From assembly GCF_026016325.1 (NCBI RefSeq), contig NZ_CP087203.1, positions 2,418,001 through 2,482,000 on the forward strand: a DNA stretch of 64,000 bases. The letters are read 5' to 3'. Both the position numbers and the translations under genes were made by a program. The notes beneath the pieces are model-generated. The model had not been told where the DNA came from and ran no database searches. It saw only the letters and a program-made list of their open reading frames with translations. Below, piece after piece: positions 38,366-47,758 of the stretch (positions are counted from its first letter, which is position 1; each line of letters opens with the position of its first letter). Source of the stretch: Pseudomonas sp. B21-056 (GTDB lineage Bacteria > Pseudomonadota > Gammaproteobacteria > Pseudomonadales > Pseudomonadaceae).

Positions 38366-40233
38366 CAGTGACGCCCTCCAGAGGTGCCACGCCTGATGTG
38401 TTCGGCGGTCATCTGTTCGTTGGTTAGCGGTGTGGTGCTGACTTCCCACCAGCTCTCGATGGCTTCGTCATTGGCGGCCTGCACCTTCGGCATGCCGAAG
38501 CGGTTCCACCATACCGTCGAGCTGCCCGGCGGATAGTAGTTGGGGATCCAGTAGTAATTCCATTGCAGCACCCGGTCCAGGGCGTGGGCGTGACGGAGCA
38601 TGTCGTCCTGGGTGGTGGCCTTGACCAGCCCGTCGATCAGGGCATCGACAGCGGGGTTCTGCAACGCCATGTAGTTGTTGGCGCCCGGATCGTTGGCCGC
38701 CGCCGAGCCGAAGTAATTGGAGAGCTCGGTGCCGGGCGAGGTGCTGACCGGGTAGCCGGTGACGATCATGTCGTAGTCGCGACTCATCAGGCGGTTGACG
38801 TACTGGGACGGGTCGATGCGACGGATGCTCATGTCGATGCCGATCTGCGCCAGGGTACGCTTGTAGGGCAGCAGCAGGCGGTCCATGCCGTTCTGGCTGT
38901 TGAGGAAAGTGAAGCTCAGCGGCTCACCTTCGGCATTTACCAGGCGGTCGCCGTCGGGTTTCCAGCCGGCCTGTTTCAACAGTGCCAGGGCTTGCAATTG
39001 CTTGTCGCGGATCACGCCGCTGCCGTCGGTCTTCGGCGCCTGGAACACCTGGGTAAAGACCTCGTCGGGGACTTTCCCGCGCAACGGTTCAAGGATCGCC
39101 AGCTCGCTCGCGTCGGGCAGTTCTCGGGCGGCCAGGTCGGTGTTGGAGAAGAAACTCTGCTGGCGCACATAGAGGTTGCGCATCATCTGACGGTTGCTCC
39201 ATTCGAAATCCCAGAGCATCGCCAGGGCCTGGCGTACCCGGCGATCCTGGAACACCGGTTTTTGCAGATTGAACACGAAACCCTGGGCCGTTTGCGGGGC
39301 TTCGGTGGCCAGGTGGGCTTTTTGCAGGCGTCCGTCGCGCAGCGCCGGACTGTCGTAGCCGATGGAGAAACCCGTGGCGGAGAATTCGCGGTTGTAGTCG
39401 TAGGCACCGCCGCGCAGCACCTGGCGCGCCACGTCGGTGTCGCCGAAATACTCGATGCTGAAATGATCGAAGTTGTAGAGCCCGCGGCTGACCGGCAGGT
39501 CCTTGCCCCACCAGTCGGCGTTACGTTCGAAGGTGATGCTGCGTCCGGAATCGACCTTGCCGACCCGGTACGGCCCGCTGCCCAGCGGCGCTTCATAACC
39601 GCCTCCGCTGGCGAAATCGCGGGTTTTCCACCAGTGCTCGGGAAACACCGGCAGGGTGGCGATGTCCAGGGCCAGGGTGCGGCTTTCGTTGTTCTTGAAA
39701 TCGAAGCGCACGGTGCGCTCGCCTTCTACTTCGACGCCTTTGACGGCCGCGAACTGGGTGCGATAGCGCAGGCTGCCCTGGGTCATCAATAGCTCGAAGC
39801 TGTAGCGCACGTCTTCGGCGGTGATGGGCTTGCCATCGGCGAAGCGCGCCTTGGGGTTCAGGTAGAAACGCAGGGACAGGCCATCGTCGGCGCGTTCCAT
39901 GCTTTGTGCGACCAGGCCATAGACGGTGTAGGGCTCATCCAGGGAACGCTGGGCCAGGGGCGAATAGAGCATGCCGTCGATCTGACTGACGCCGATGCCT
40001 TTATCGATATAGGGTAGTACGTGGTCGAACTGGCCGATCTCGATGGCCGAGCGGCGCAGGGTGCCACCTTTGGGGGCCTGGGGGTTGGCGTAGACGAAAT
40101 GGCTGAAGCCTTCAGGGTATCTGGCCGGTTCACCATAGACGGTCAATGCGTGTTGCGGTGCGGCAGACACGCCGGCAACGCCTGTCAGCAGGAGCGCGGC
40201 AGTCAAGAGCAGGGAGGGGAACGCCAGTCGCAT
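38365..40233 (-). CDS. yejA: Peptide ABC transporter periplasmic binding protein YejA
   Basis: A 622-residue family 5 solute-binding protein. Residues 1-25 are a signal peptide ending [36 protein letters not shown] is the usual YejA start of the mature protein (given in part: [13 protein letters not shown]). It is the first gene of yejABEF, all overlapping or touching, so one transcript is expected. It binds short peptides in the periplasm. Confidence 0.9.
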   Translation of the reverse strand: MRLAFPSLLLTAALLLTGVAGVSAAPQHALTVYGEPARYPEGFSHFVYANPQAPKGGTLRRSAIEIGQFDHVLPYIDKGIGVSQIDGMLYSPLAQRSLDEPYTVYGLVAQSMERADDGLSLRFYLNPKARFADGKPITAEDVRYSFELLMTQGSLRYRTQFAAVKGVEVEGERTVRFDFKNNESRTLALDIATLPVFPEHWWKTRDFASGGGYEAPLGSGPYRVGKVDSGRSITFERNADWWGKDLPVSRGLYNFDHFSIEYFGDTDVARQVLRGGAYDYNREFSATGFSIGYDSPALRDGRLQKAHLATEAPQTAQGFVFNLQKPVFQDRRVRQALAMLWDFEWSNRQMMRNLYVRQQSFFSNTDLAARELPDASELAILEPLRGKVPDEVFTQVFQAPKTDGSGVIRDKQLQALALLKQAGWKPDGDRLVNAEGEPLSFTFLNSQNGMDRLLLPYKRTLAQIGIDMSIRRIDPSQYVNRLMSRDYDMIVTGYPVSTSPGTELSNYFGSAAANDPGANNYMALQNPAVDALIDGLVKATTQDDMLRHAHALDRVLQWNYYWIPNYYPPGSSTVWWNRFGMPKVQAANDEAIESWWEVSTTPLTNEQMTAEHIRRGTSGGRH

Positions 40234-40367
40234 TGTCAGCCTTAAAGCCGGGTGATCGATGACACGATTTGTACGCGAGCGGCGCGCTGATCGCCAGCCC
40301 TGTGGTCAAGGAGATGTTACGAGGGAGTTGTGTGGTGAGGGGGCAGGCTCCCTCACCACCGTCATCC

Positions 40368-40649
40368 TCAGTCCTGGCGGCTGGTTACTTCCAGCAGGTG
40401 GTAGCCGAATTGGGTCTTGACCGGGCCCTGCACCACATTGATCGGGGCGCTGAACACTACGGTGTCGAATTCCTTGACCATCTGGCCCGGGCCGAACGAA
40501 CCCAGGTCACCACCCTGACGGCTGGACGGGCACGAGGAGTTGGCTTTCGCGACTTCGGCGAAATCGGCGCCGGCTTCGATCTGGGCCTTGAGTTCGTTGC
40601 ACTTGTCTTCGCTGGACACCAGGATGTGGCGGGCAGTGGCTTTGGCCAT
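40368..40649 (-). CDS. Small parvulin-type peptidyl-prolyl isomerase (PpiC), second copy
   Basis: A 93-residue cytosolic parvulin. MAKATARHILVSSEDKCNEL starts the domain. CPSSRQGGDLGSFGPGQM and FGYHLLEV complete the active-site scaffold. It is closer to E. coli PpiC than the copy at 24255-24530. AGGAATTTCC precedes the ATG. It stands alone between yejA and the lipase homologue. Confidence 0.92.
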   Translation of the reverse strand: MAKATARHILVSSEDKCNELKAQIEAGADFAEVAKANSSCPSSRQGGDLGSFGPGQMVKEFDTVVFSAPINVVQGPVKTQFGYHLLEVTSRQD

Positions 40650-40743
40650 GGGAAATTCCTTTCAATGGATTTAAAGGGTGAGAGCCTACCGGAATCATTA
40701 AAGGGTTGTTGTCAAAAATGCGTCAAAACCATGAGCCTGTCGA

Positions 40744-41622
40744 TCATAGGCCCGCTTTGCGCAGGCGTTCGGCGTGCCGCACATAAAGGTCCAGTGCAGT
40801 TGTTCCCTTGTGCGTGCACCCAGGCGGTTGGTTGATGGCTTGCATGTGATCCATCGGATAGTCGGAGCGGATGACCTTGCCCAGGTGCGAGCTGAAACGC
40901 CCGACCAGGCCGTCGTTCTGCCCGGCTTCGGTGATGAAGTACTCGGAAAAGGCCCGGCAGAACACCTGGAAGGGGTCCATCGTCTCGGGCCCTTCGCCGG
41001 ATGCGTCTTGCAACGTGCCGCTCCAGGAGTAGTAGCGCACGCCGTTGACCCGTTCCGGGCCCTTGCTCCCCCAGCTCCTGGGCAAGCCTTGCGGGTACTT
41101 GTCGTTGAATGCGCCGACGCCTTCGGTGGTCAGTGCCGCCAGTGCGGCAATGGCATTGTGGGGGAGCTGTGCCTGGCCGCTCAGCAATGAAATGAAGTCG
41201 GCAAACAACGTGGCGACCCTGCTTGCCACATGCTCGGGCAGGCGCCCGGGGGTGAGGGCCTTGCGCAGGAAGTCGGCCAGTTCGGAGCCGTGGTTGGGCC
41301 CGCTGACCGATGTCACCGAGGCGACCCGCTCGGGTGCCATTGCTGCGGCGTAACGGGCCGCCAACGCGCCTTGGCCATGGCCGATCAGGTTGACCCGGGT
41401 GGCCCCGGTTCCGCTCAGGACCCGATCGATCTGGGCCAGCAACTCTTCGCCGCGAGCCTCATTGGTGTAGGTTGCCGACAGGTAGGGAATGAATACCCGG
41501 GCGCCGGCGGTGCGCAGTGTCTGCTTGATGCCTTGGAAAAGTTCGGAGCCTGCGACCCTGTCAAACCCGAACAAACCATGTACCAACAGAATAGGAAATT
41601 GAGTGGTTGCATTCCGTTGCAT
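40744..41622 (-). CDS. Triacylglycerol-lipase family protein with Ser-to-Gly nucleophile change
   Basis: A 292-residue alpha/beta hydrolase of the Pseudomonas lipase family I type. The FPILLVHGLFGFD oxyanion region is at ~9-21, and the acid and base residues are Asp237 (NDGLVG...SSHLG) and His259 (PMDHMQAINQ). The nucleophile elbow reads GHGQG, with Gly83 in place of the catalytic Ser (codon GGC instead of AGC). No signal peptide or foldase gene is seen, so it is not a typical secreted lipase. The ATG at 41622 is preferred over one 27 bp upstream because AAAAGG precedes it. If the base is correct, classical lipase activity should be lost. Confidence 0.82.
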   Translation of the reverse strand: MQRNATTQFPILLVHGLFGFDRVAGSELFQGIKQTLRTAGARVFIPYLSATYTNEARGEELLAQIDRVLSGTGATRVNLIGHGQGALAARYAAAMAPERVASVTSVSGPNHGSELADFLRKALTPGRLPEHVASRVATLFADFISLLSGQAQLPHNAIAALAALTTEGVGAFNDKYPQGLPRSWGSKGPERVNGVRYYSWSGTLQDASGEGPETMDPFQVFCRAFSEYFITEAGQNDGLVGRFSSHLGKVIRSDYPMDHMQAINQPPGCTHKGTTALDLYVRHAERLRKAGL

Positions 41623-41948
41623 GTTCGTACCTTTTTCGAAGAGGTTCATGTTGAATTTGCGACACCACTGTAAAGCAGGCTCCTGCGCCGAGGTGTAGGA
41701 AGAAACCGCTGTGGCCGACCGAAAACGGACTAAAGAAGGCGGGAAGAATCAGAAAAGTGGCCGAATGATGGGTTTGGTTTCGGGATGCGTCTGATAGCCC
41801 CTGTCGCATGCAGCTACAGTCTCAAGCGCAAGGGACCACCCGTGCTGTCGTCTCGTCTGACTGCGGGTTCCGGATGATCAGGCTTTAATGGTTCTATCAG
41901 GCGCCTTCATCTGGAGATGGCGTCTTCATCCAAGGACTGGATCTATAC
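41623..41948. other. Intergenic region without a recognisable gene (326 bp)
   Basis: This lies between the divergent lipase homologue and the three-repeat protein gene. It must hold both promoters. I see no RNA gene, terminator or repeat-family copy here; a short GGCGCCTTCATCTGGAGATGGCGTC imperfect hairpin lies near 41900. Confidence 0.5.
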
Positions 41949-43034
41949 ATGACCTCTGACCCATTTGGCCGGCGCGCCCGGCTTACCGCTCGGACGAAAC
42001 TCCGGGCGCCCATTCTGGCGGCGGCAAAGGGTGGGGTGATCAACCCCGCCTGGGGCAAGGTTGCCATCACCCTTAAACCCTACCCGATGATGACGTGCGG
42101 CGATGAAGTGCTGCTGTTCTGGCACGGGCTCAATTCGGACGGCGAGCCGTACCGACATGAAATACGCAGGTCCATCACCGAGCGACAAGTCGACCGGGAC
42201 ATCATTTTCGTGGTGCGCGAACCCCACATCGCCGAGCTCGACAGTGGTTCCCTGGAGATCTCCTATCGGGTTACCGGTAAACGGCTTCCGGCCCCGATGC
42301 ATTCGGAGCCCCTGCAACTGGTGATCGGCGACGTACCCCCGCAGCTGCTGCCGGCCATTGCCAACGATGCCGTGGGCGGCAGTCTCGATCCGAAGCGTGT
42401 GCCCGATGGCACCTGCGTGAGCATCCGGCCCTATTCGAGAATGGCTGTCGGGGACCGGCTGATCCTGATCGGCAGCAGGGACTCCAAGGCGCTCTGGCGC
42501 GATGTGCTGGACATCGAGGCTCATGCCGTCGGCCGCGAGGTGTCGTTCTGGATGGAATACGCGCAGATCGCTCCGCACCTGGGGCATCACCTGGATCTGG
42601 CTTACGTCGTCAGGCGCGGGCATTCCGTACGCCGCGCCGAATCCTTGTCGCTGCATATCGGCGCCCTGGTGCGCCCGCCGCTTAGGGCGCCCAGGATCCT
42701 GGGGCTGAAGGAAGGGGAGTTGGACGTCGACGAGCAAGAGAAGGGGGTGACCGTGATCATCGACAATGCCGGGTTCGAGATTGGCGAGTTGGTCTGGTTG
42801 CAATGCGACGGCAGCTACGCCCATGTCGGTGAGCGTGAGATTGTCCAGGCCAATGTCGGTCAACCGATTACTTTCCTGGTCCCGGCGGACTATTGGCAGA
42901 GTCAGCGGGGCAGATCGGTGCGCGTTCGGTACCAGATCGAGCGGCTGGATGATGTGAGCCAGCATTTCGCCGGGGTCGAGATTCACGTGCGCGCCCTCTC
43001 GAGGGAGGGCGCGCACGGCAACTCAGGTGGCTGA
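41949..43034 (+). CDS. Hypothetical protein with three beta-rich (Ig-like) repeats
   Basis: A 361-residue cytosolic-looking protein with no signal peptide or membrane helix. Three diverged repeats of ~90-100 residues can be aligned by eye at ~28-127, 151-238 and 255-348. The first two share a KPYPMMTCGDEVLL / RPYSRMAVGDRLIL strand pair, and the third has IDNAGFEIGELVWL in the same place. Each repeat ends in a Tyr/Val-rich strand such as LEISYRV, LDLAYVV or VRVRYQI. I do not recognise the function; such repeats suggest a binding or adhesion role. AAGGA lies 13-17 bp before the ATG. Its stop overlaps the aro gene's 3' end by 12 bp. Confidence 0.7.
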   Translation: MTSDPFGRRARLTARTKLRAPILAAAKGGVINPAWGKVAITLKPYPMMTCGDEVLLFWHGLNSDGEPYRHEIRRSITERQVDRDIIFVVREPHIAELDSGSLEISYRVTGKRLPAPMHSEPLQLVIGDVPPQLLPAIANDAVGGSLDPKRVPDGTCVSIRPYSRMAVGDRLILIGSRDSKALWRDVLDIEAHAVGREVSFWMEYAQIAPHLGHHLDLAYVVRRGHSVRRAESLSLHIGALVRPPLRAPRILGLKEGELDVDEQEKGVTVIIDNAGFEIGELVWLQCDGSYAHVGEREIVQANVGQPITFLVPADYWQSQRGRSVRVRYQIERLDDVSQHFAGVEIHVRALSREGAHGNSGG

Positions 43035-44093
43035 TATCAGTTGGCGATGGGCCTGGAGCAACAGTTGCTCGGTGGATTCCCAGCCGAGGCATCCGTCGGT
43101 CACCGACACGCCGTAGCGCATCGACGGGCTGATCGCCTGGCAGCCTTCGAACAGGTGGCTCTCGATCATCATGCCGATCAGCGCGTGGTTACCTTGCAGC
43201 CGCTGCGCCAACACGTCATTGAAGACCTGTGGCTGGCGCGTGGGATCCTTGCCGCTGTTGGCATGGCTGCAATCCACCATGATGCGGGCCGGGATTTTCA
43301 GGCGGCTCAGGTCATTGTGGATCTGCGCGACGCTTTGCTGGTCGTAGTTCGGACCGCGATGCCCACCACGCAGTACCAGGTGGGTGTCGGGGTTGCCCTG
43401 GGTCTGGATGATTGCCGGATGGCCCTGACTGTCGACGCCGAAGTGCCGGTGGGGATGGGCGGCGGAGCGCATGGCGTCGCAGGCGATGCCGACCCCGCCG
43501 TCGGTGCCGTTCTTGAAACCGACCGGCATGCCCAGGCCGCTGGCCATTTCCCGGTGGATCTGCGATTCGGTGGTGCGGGCGCCGATGGCGACCCAACTGA
43601 GCAGGTCGTCGAAGTAGTTGGCGGCCATGGGCTGCAACAGTTCGGTGGCAACGGGCAGGCCGAGCTGCAGCATTTCACGCATCAGTTCCCGGGACAGCGT
43701 CAGGCCGGCGGCCATGTCATCGCTGCCATCCAGGTCGGGGTCGTACGCCAGGCCTTTCCAGCCCACGGTCGTGCGGGGCTTTTCCACGTAGGCGCGCATC
43801 ACCAGCAGCATGCTGTCGCTCACCTCGTGGGCCAGGCGAGCCAGGTTGGCGGCGTATTCGAGGGCGGATTTCGGATCGTGGATCGAGCAGGGGCCGACGA
43901 TGACCAGCAAGCGAGCATCCTCGCCATCGAGGATTGCGCGGATGGCCTGGCGATGGGCGTCGACTTGTTGGCTCAACGCGTGGTTGAGCGGCAATTGGTG
44001 CTTGAGCTGCAACGAGCTGGGCAGTCGCAGGGTCAGGGCTTCATTGGCAGGGTTGAGCGTGGACAGCGGCAAAGCGGAGACGGACGAGTTCAT
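43023..44093 (-). CDS. 3-deoxy-7-phosphoheptulonate (DAHP) synthase, class I
   Basis: First enzyme of the shikimate pathway: condenses phosphoenolpyruvate with erythrose 4-phosphate. The 356-residue protein matches class I AroFGH. LLVIVGPCSIHD, MRAYVEKPRTTVGWKGL, GFKNGTDGG and IMVDCSHANSGKDP carry the substrate and metal ligands (Cys in GPCS, His, Glu, Asp). AGGAAG precedes the ATG. Which aromatic amino acid inhibits it cannot be read safely from the sequence. Its leader contains two aromatic-rich small ORFs and a terminator, implying control by charged Phe/Tyr/Trp tRNA. Confidence 0.92.
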   Translation of the reverse strand: MNSSVSALPLSTLNPANEALTLRLPSSLQLKHQLPLNHALSQQVDAHRQAIRAILDGEDARLLVIVGPCSIHDPKSALEYAANLARLAHEVSDSMLLVMRAYVEKPRTTVGWKGLAYDPDLDGSDDMAAGLTLSRELMREMLQLGLPVATELLQPMAANYFDDLLSWVAIGARTTESQIHREMASGLGMPVGFKNGTDGGVGIACDAMRSAAHPHRHFGVDSQGHPAIIQTQGNPDTHLVLRGGHRGPNYDQQSVAQIHNDLSRLKIPARIMVDCSHANSGKDPTRQPQVFNDVLAQRLQGNHALIGMMIESHLFEGCQAISPSMRYGVSVTDGCLGWESTEQLLLQAHRQLISAT

Positions 44094-44138
44094 GATCTGG
44101 CTTCCTGGGCGAGCAGCGGGTTCGTTCCCGCGCCGGCC

Positions 44139-44288
44139 CTAGTGGGGTGTTCGACAGTTGGCCGTACTGGCCTGGAGTGTTGGTTTGCCACCGATAGGTG
44201 ACCGATCGGAGGCGGCAGGCTGTCCCGAGCGGAGGCTGGTAAATCGCCAGGCGCAAAAGTCGTAACGGTAATAAGTGGCGTAGTTCAT
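44139..44288 (-). CDS. Proximal aromatic-rich leader peptide of the DAHP synthase gene
   Basis: A 49-codon ORF whose first 16 residues, M followed by NYATYYRYDFCAWRF, contain four Tyr, two Phe and one Trp. GAGGA lies 7-8 nt before the ATG, a strong ribosome site. It ends 45 nt before the synthase ATG. A small GCGGG/CCCGC stem lies directly after its stop, without a U tract. It lies downstream of the attenuator at 44341-44372, so it is translated only in read-through RNA. It may act by translational coupling or as a second sensor. Confidence 0.6.
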   Translation of the reverse strand: MNYATYYRYDFCAWRFTSLRSGQPAASDRSPIGGKPTLQASTANCRTPH

Positions 44289-44330
44289 GGCTCGATCCTC
44301 AAGTTGTCGGTGTTGCAAAAAGGCAGGGGC

Positions 44331-44372
44331 TGAAAAAACAAAACCCCCGGTCGGGAGGCCGACCGGGGGTTT
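44331..44372 (-). terminator. Attenuator terminator in the DAHP synthase leader
   Basis: The perfect arms CCCCCGGTCGG and CCGACCGGGGG surround a GAGG loop (44344-44369), extended by AAA/TTT pairs. On the minus strand they are followed by TTTTGTTTTTT. It starts ~47 nt after the stop of the distal leader peptide, the geometry of amino-acid attenuators. Confidence 0.85.
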
Positions 44373-44418
44373 ATGAACTCTGGAAGGCGACCCGTTTAAA
44401 GTGGGCGCCGGTTGGGTA

Positions 44419-44547
44419 TCAGGCGCGCCAGTGGCTAAACCAATACCCAAAATAAAAGTTGACCGGAGCAGCAACGCCGTTCACCCGGACAGCCGCAACC
44501 GAGCGCGGGGCGCTGACGGGTTGAAGTTGTGAGAGGGCGTTGAACAT
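44419..44547 (-). CDS. Distal aromatic-rich leader peptide of the DAHP synthase gene
   Basis: A 42-residue ORF ending FYFGYWFSHW-RA, with seven aromatic residues among ten codons (31-40). CGGAGA precedes its ATG at 44545-44547. The Phe-Gly-Tyr-Trp codons lie in an 8-bp perfect stem TTGGGTAT/ATACCCAA (44412-44419 with 44443-44450) that spans the stop codon. The downstream arm continues into AACCGG, which can pair with CCGGTCGG of the terminator. This is a classical 1:2, 2:3, 3:4 attenuator layout. Confidence 0.75.
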   Translation of the reverse strand: MFNALSQLQPVSAPRSVAAVRVNGVAAPVNFYFGYWFSHWRA

Positions 44548-44696
44548 GGTCTGTCTCCGATGAATGGTCCTGAGCTTACTCGAGCCTGGGGCGACCGTTC
44601 AATAAGAAGTTTCTATCACCGGGATGCAATTGTTCATGGCGTTGAGTCTGGCTGGCATTATGACAAACTCAGGTTTTGAACCTTGACGAGGTGCTC

Positions 44697-45131
44697 ATGG
44701 GTTTCCAGTGGCGTGCGGCCACGGCTACGGACATCGGGTTCGCCCGGCAACTGACCTGCACCAACATGCTGCCGTATTACCTGCGCCATGATTTGCTCTG
44801 GCAGGACGAGGCGTTCGACCTGGCGTGGATCATTCGTCAGAACTGGATCATTAGCCGTGAAGGCCAGGACCTGGGTTTTGTCAGCCTCAGCCGGGATGCC
44901 CGGGCGCTGTATATCCGGGAATTGCAGATCGACCAGGCATTCCGGGGGCAGGGCGCCGGTACCTGGGCGATCGGACAGGTCTGGGACATGGTCGCGCTGG
45001 AGCGACGGCCGGCGTTGCGTCTGACGGTGTTCAAGGACAACCCGGCCAGGAAGCTCTACGAACGCATGGGGCTATACGTCGCGGGCGAGGATGAGTGTTT
45101 CCTGAGAATGCAGCGAGACGCCGGTGCTTGA
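44697..45131 (+). CDS. GNAT family N-acetyltransferase
   Basis: A 144-residue acetyl-CoA-dependent acyltransferase fold. The acetyl-CoA loop appears as QAFRGQGAGTWAI (motif A, R/QxxGxG/A), followed by RLTVFKDNPARKLYERMGL, the conserved motif B. The acceptor substrate is unknown. The ATG at 44697 is preferred over an in-frame TTG upstream because GAGG precedes it. It is monocistronic and ends ~130 bp before gacA. Confidence 0.85.
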   Translation: MGFQWRAATATDIGFARQLTCTNMLPYYLRHDLLWQDEAFDLAWIIRQNWIISREGQDLGFVSLSRDARALYIRELQIDQAFRGQGAGTWAIGQVWDMVALERRPALRLTVFKDNPARKLYERMGLYVAGEDECFLRMQRDAGA

Positions 45132-45208
45132 GGCCTCGGCTAGCTTGTCCCATGAAGATTTGCTGTAACTTTTTAATGCCCCTTGGCGCTAGGTCTGCCC
45201 GAAGCTTT

Positions 45209-45237
45209 TTGCTAAGGTGTGGGGCAGTCCATATAAG
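45209..45237 (+). promoter_or_regulatory. Sigma-70-like promoter of gacA
   Basis: TTGCTA (-35) and TATAAG (-10) are separated by 17 bp, ~22 bp before the TTG start. The assignment is by pattern only. Confidence 0.4.
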
Positions 45238-45258
45238 ACCGAATGGTGAGGTGTCTGC

Positions 45259-45900
45259 TTGATTAGGGTGTTAGTGGTCGATGACCACGATCTCGTTCGT
45301 ACGGGCATTACACGAATGCTGGCTGACATCGACGGTCTGCAGGTGGTTGGCCAGGCTGAATCCGGGGAAGAGTCCCTGATCAAGGCGCGTGAATTGAAAC
45401 CCGATGTGGTCCTCATGGACGTGAAGATGCCCGGCATCGGCGGTCTTGAGGCCACGCGCAAACTGCTGCGCAGTCACCCGGATATCAAGGTGGTCGCGGT
45501 AACCGTCTGTGAAGAGGATCCGTTCCCGACCCGGTTGTTGCAAGCGGGGGCGGCGGGTTACCTCACCAAGGGCGCCGGTTTGAACGAGATGGTCCAGGCC
45601 ATCCGCCTGGTGTTCGCCGGGCAGCGTTACATCAGCCCGCAGATTGCCCAGCAGTTGGCAATCAAGTCATTCCAGCCGACCAACGAATCGCCTTTCGACG
45701 CCTTGTCCGAGCGGGAAATCCAGATCGCGCTGATGATTGTCGGCTGCCAAAAAGTACAGATCATCTCCGATAAGCTGTGCCTGTCGCCGAAAACCGTCAA
45801 CACCTACCGTTACCGTATCTTCGAGAAGCTTTCGATCAGCAGTGATGTCGAGTTGACGTTGCTGGCGGTGCGCCACGGCATGGTCGATGCCAGCGCCTGA
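45259..45900 (+). CDS. gacA: Response regulator GacA
   Basis: Global regulator of secondary metabolism and biofilm traits; phosphorylated by GacS, it activates Rsm small-RNA genes. The 213-residue protein has a receiver domain with phospho-Asp54 ([10 protein letters not shown]) and a LuxR-type helix-turn-helix ([13 protein letters not shown]...[17 protein letters not shown]). Translation starts at TTG: GTGAGGTG is ideally placed 7 nt upstream and homology begins exactly there; a TTG start is usual for Pseudomonas gacA. The uvrC ATG lies 2 bp after its stop. Confidence 0.96.
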   Translation: MIRVLVVDDHDLVRTGITRMLADIDGLQVVGQAESGEESLIKARELKPDVVLMDVKMPGIGGLEATRKLLRSHPDIKVVAVTVCEEDPFPTRLLQAGAAGYLTKGAGLNEMVQAIRLVFAGQRYISPQIAQQLAIKSFQPTNESPFDALSEREIQIALMIVGCQKVQIISDKLCLSPKTVNTYRYRIFEKLSISSDVELTLLAVRHGMVDASA

Positions 45901-45902
45901 TA

Positions 45903-47726
45903 ATGACCGAACTGTTTGATCCCAGTGCTTTCCTGTCCACATGCAGTGGCCGCCCCGGCGTGTACCGCATGTTCGACAGCGATGCGCGCCTGCTGTACGT
46001 GGGCAAGGCCAAGAATCTCAAGAAGCGCCTGGCCAGTTACTTCCGCAAGACCGGCCTGGCCCCCAAGACCGCCGCACTGGTGGGGCGCATCGCGCAGATC
46101 GAAACCACCATCACCGCCAATGAAACCGAAGCACTGCTGCTCGAGCAGACGCTGATCAAGGAATGGCGGCCGCCTTACAACATCCTGTTGCGCGACGACA
46201 AATCCTACCCCTACGTGTTCCTGTCCGATGGGGCGTTCCCGCGCCTGAGCATCCACCGTGGCGCGAAAAAGGCCAAGGGCCGCTATTTCGGTCCATACCC
46301 TAGCGCCGGTGCGATTCGTGAAAGCCTGAGCCTGCTGCAGAAGACCTTCTTCGTGCGCCAGTGTGAAGACAGCTATTACAAGAACCGCACCCGGCCTTGC
46401 TTGCAATACCAGATCAAACGCTGCAAGGCGCCTTGCGTGGGGTTTGTCGAGCCCGAGGTCTACGCCGAGGACGTGCGCCACTCGGTGATGTTCCTGGAAG
46501 GTCGCAGCAATGCACTGACCGATGAATTATCGGCCGCGATGGAAGAGGCGGCGATCAATCTCGAATTTGAAAAAGCCGCCGAACTGCGGGACCAGATCGG
46601 CCTGCTGCGCCGTGTGCAGGACCAGCAGAGCATGGAAGGTGGCAGCGGCGATGTCGACGTGATCGCGTCGTTCATCAACCCGGGCGGCGCCTGCGTGCAC
46701 CTGATCAGCGTGCGTGGCGGCCGTGTGCTCGGTAGCAAGAACTTCTTCCCCCAGGTGGGTATCGAGGAAGACGTGGCCGAGGTCATGTCGGCGTTTCTCG
46801 GCCAGTACTACGTCAGCAGCCCGGAACGCGACCTGCCGAGCGAATTGATCGTCAACGTGGTTCATGAGGACTTCCCGACCCTGATCGAAGCCATTCATAC
46901 GCTTCGCGGTCGCGAGCTGACCATCAGCCATCGAGTGCGCGGCACCCGCGCGCGCTGGCAGCAACTGGCCGTGACCAACGCCGAACAGGCCCTGGGTGCG
47001 CGCCTGGCCAACCGTCAGCACGTCGCGGCGCGGTTCGATGCCTTGGCCGACGTCCTCAATCTGGACGAACCACCGCAGCGGCTGGAGTGCTACGACATCA
47101 GCCACTCCAGCGGCGAGGCCACCGTGGCCTCCTGCGTGGTGTTCGGCCCGGAAGGCCCGATCAAGTCCGATTACCGCCGCTATAACATCGAAGGCGTGAC
47201 CGCCGGCGATGACTATGCGGCGATGCACCAGGCCCTGATGCGACGCTTCGGCAAGCTGAAGGACGGGGAGGGCAAGCTCCCGGACATCCTGTTGGTGGAC
47301 GGCGGCAAGGGCCAACTGTCCATGGCCCGCGATGTGCTCAACGAACTGATGGTTCCCGACCTGATCCTGCTCGGCGTGGCCAAGGGTGCCACGCGCAAGG
47401 CCGGTTTCGAGACCCTGTACCTGAACGACGCGGCCCATGAATTCACCCTGAAAGGGGATTCTCCGGCGTTGCACCTGATCCAGCAGATCCGCGACGAAGC
47501 CCACCGGTTCGCCATCACCGGCCACCGCGCCCGCCGTGGCAAGACTCGCCGCACCTCCACCCTGGAAGGCGTGGCGGGAGTTGGCCCGACACGGCGACGG
47601 GACCTGTTGAAACATTTTGGTGGATTGCAGGAGCTGTCTCGTGCCAGCATCGAAGAGATCGCCAAAGCCCCCGGTATCAGTAAAAAGCTCGCAGAGTCGA
47701 TTTATGCAAACCTGCATAGCGAGTAG
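45903..47726 (+). CDS. uvrC: Excinuclease ABC subunit C
   Basis: Makes the dual incisions in nucleotide-excision repair with UvrAB. The 607-residue protein has an N-terminal GIY-YIG nuclease (GVYRMF...[14 protein letters not shown]), a UVR motif ([18 protein letters not shown]), a UvrC RNase-H-like domain with YDISHSSG and LVDGGKGQL, and a C-terminal helix-hairpin-helix ([17 protein letters not shown]). It sits in the conserved gacA-uvrC-pgsA group. Confidence 0.97.
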   Translation: MTELFDPSAFLSTCSGRPGVYRMFDSDARLLYVGKAKNLKKRLASYFRKTGLAPKTAALVGRIAQIETTITANETEALLLEQTLIKEWRPPYNILLRDDKSYPYVFLSDGAFPRLSIHRGAKKAKGRYFGPYPSAGAIRESLSLLQKTFFVRQCEDSYYKNRTRPCLQYQIKRCKAPCVGFVEPEVYAEDVRHSVMFLEGRSNALTDELSAAMEEAAINLEFEKAAELRDQIGLLRRVQDQQSMEGGSGDVDVIASFINPGGACVHLISVRGGRVLGSKNFFPQVGIEEDVAEVMSAFLGQYYVSSPERDLPSELIVNVVHEDFPTLIEAIHTLRGRELTISHRVRGTRARWQQLAVTNAEQALGARLANRQHVAARFDALADVLNLDEPPQRLECYDISHSSGEATVASCVVFGPEGPIKSDYRRYNIEGVTAGDDYAAMHQALMRRFGKLKDGEGKLPDILLVDGGKGQLSMARDVLNELMVPDLILLGVAKGATRKAGFETLYLNDAAHEFTLKGDSPALHLIQQIRDEAHRFAITGHRARRGKTRRTSTLEGVAGVGPTRRRDLLKHFGGLQELSRASIEEIAKAPGISKKLAESIYANLHSE

Positions 47727-47758
47727 AATGCCCGTCAACCTCGCAGCCAGTTGTGCCG

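Noticed and set aside
42986..43017. Hairpin at the end of the three-repeat protein gene as a Rho-independent terminator
   Set aside because: The stem is perfect, but neither strand has a T tract after it, and it lies inside the coding sequence. It is kept only as an observation.
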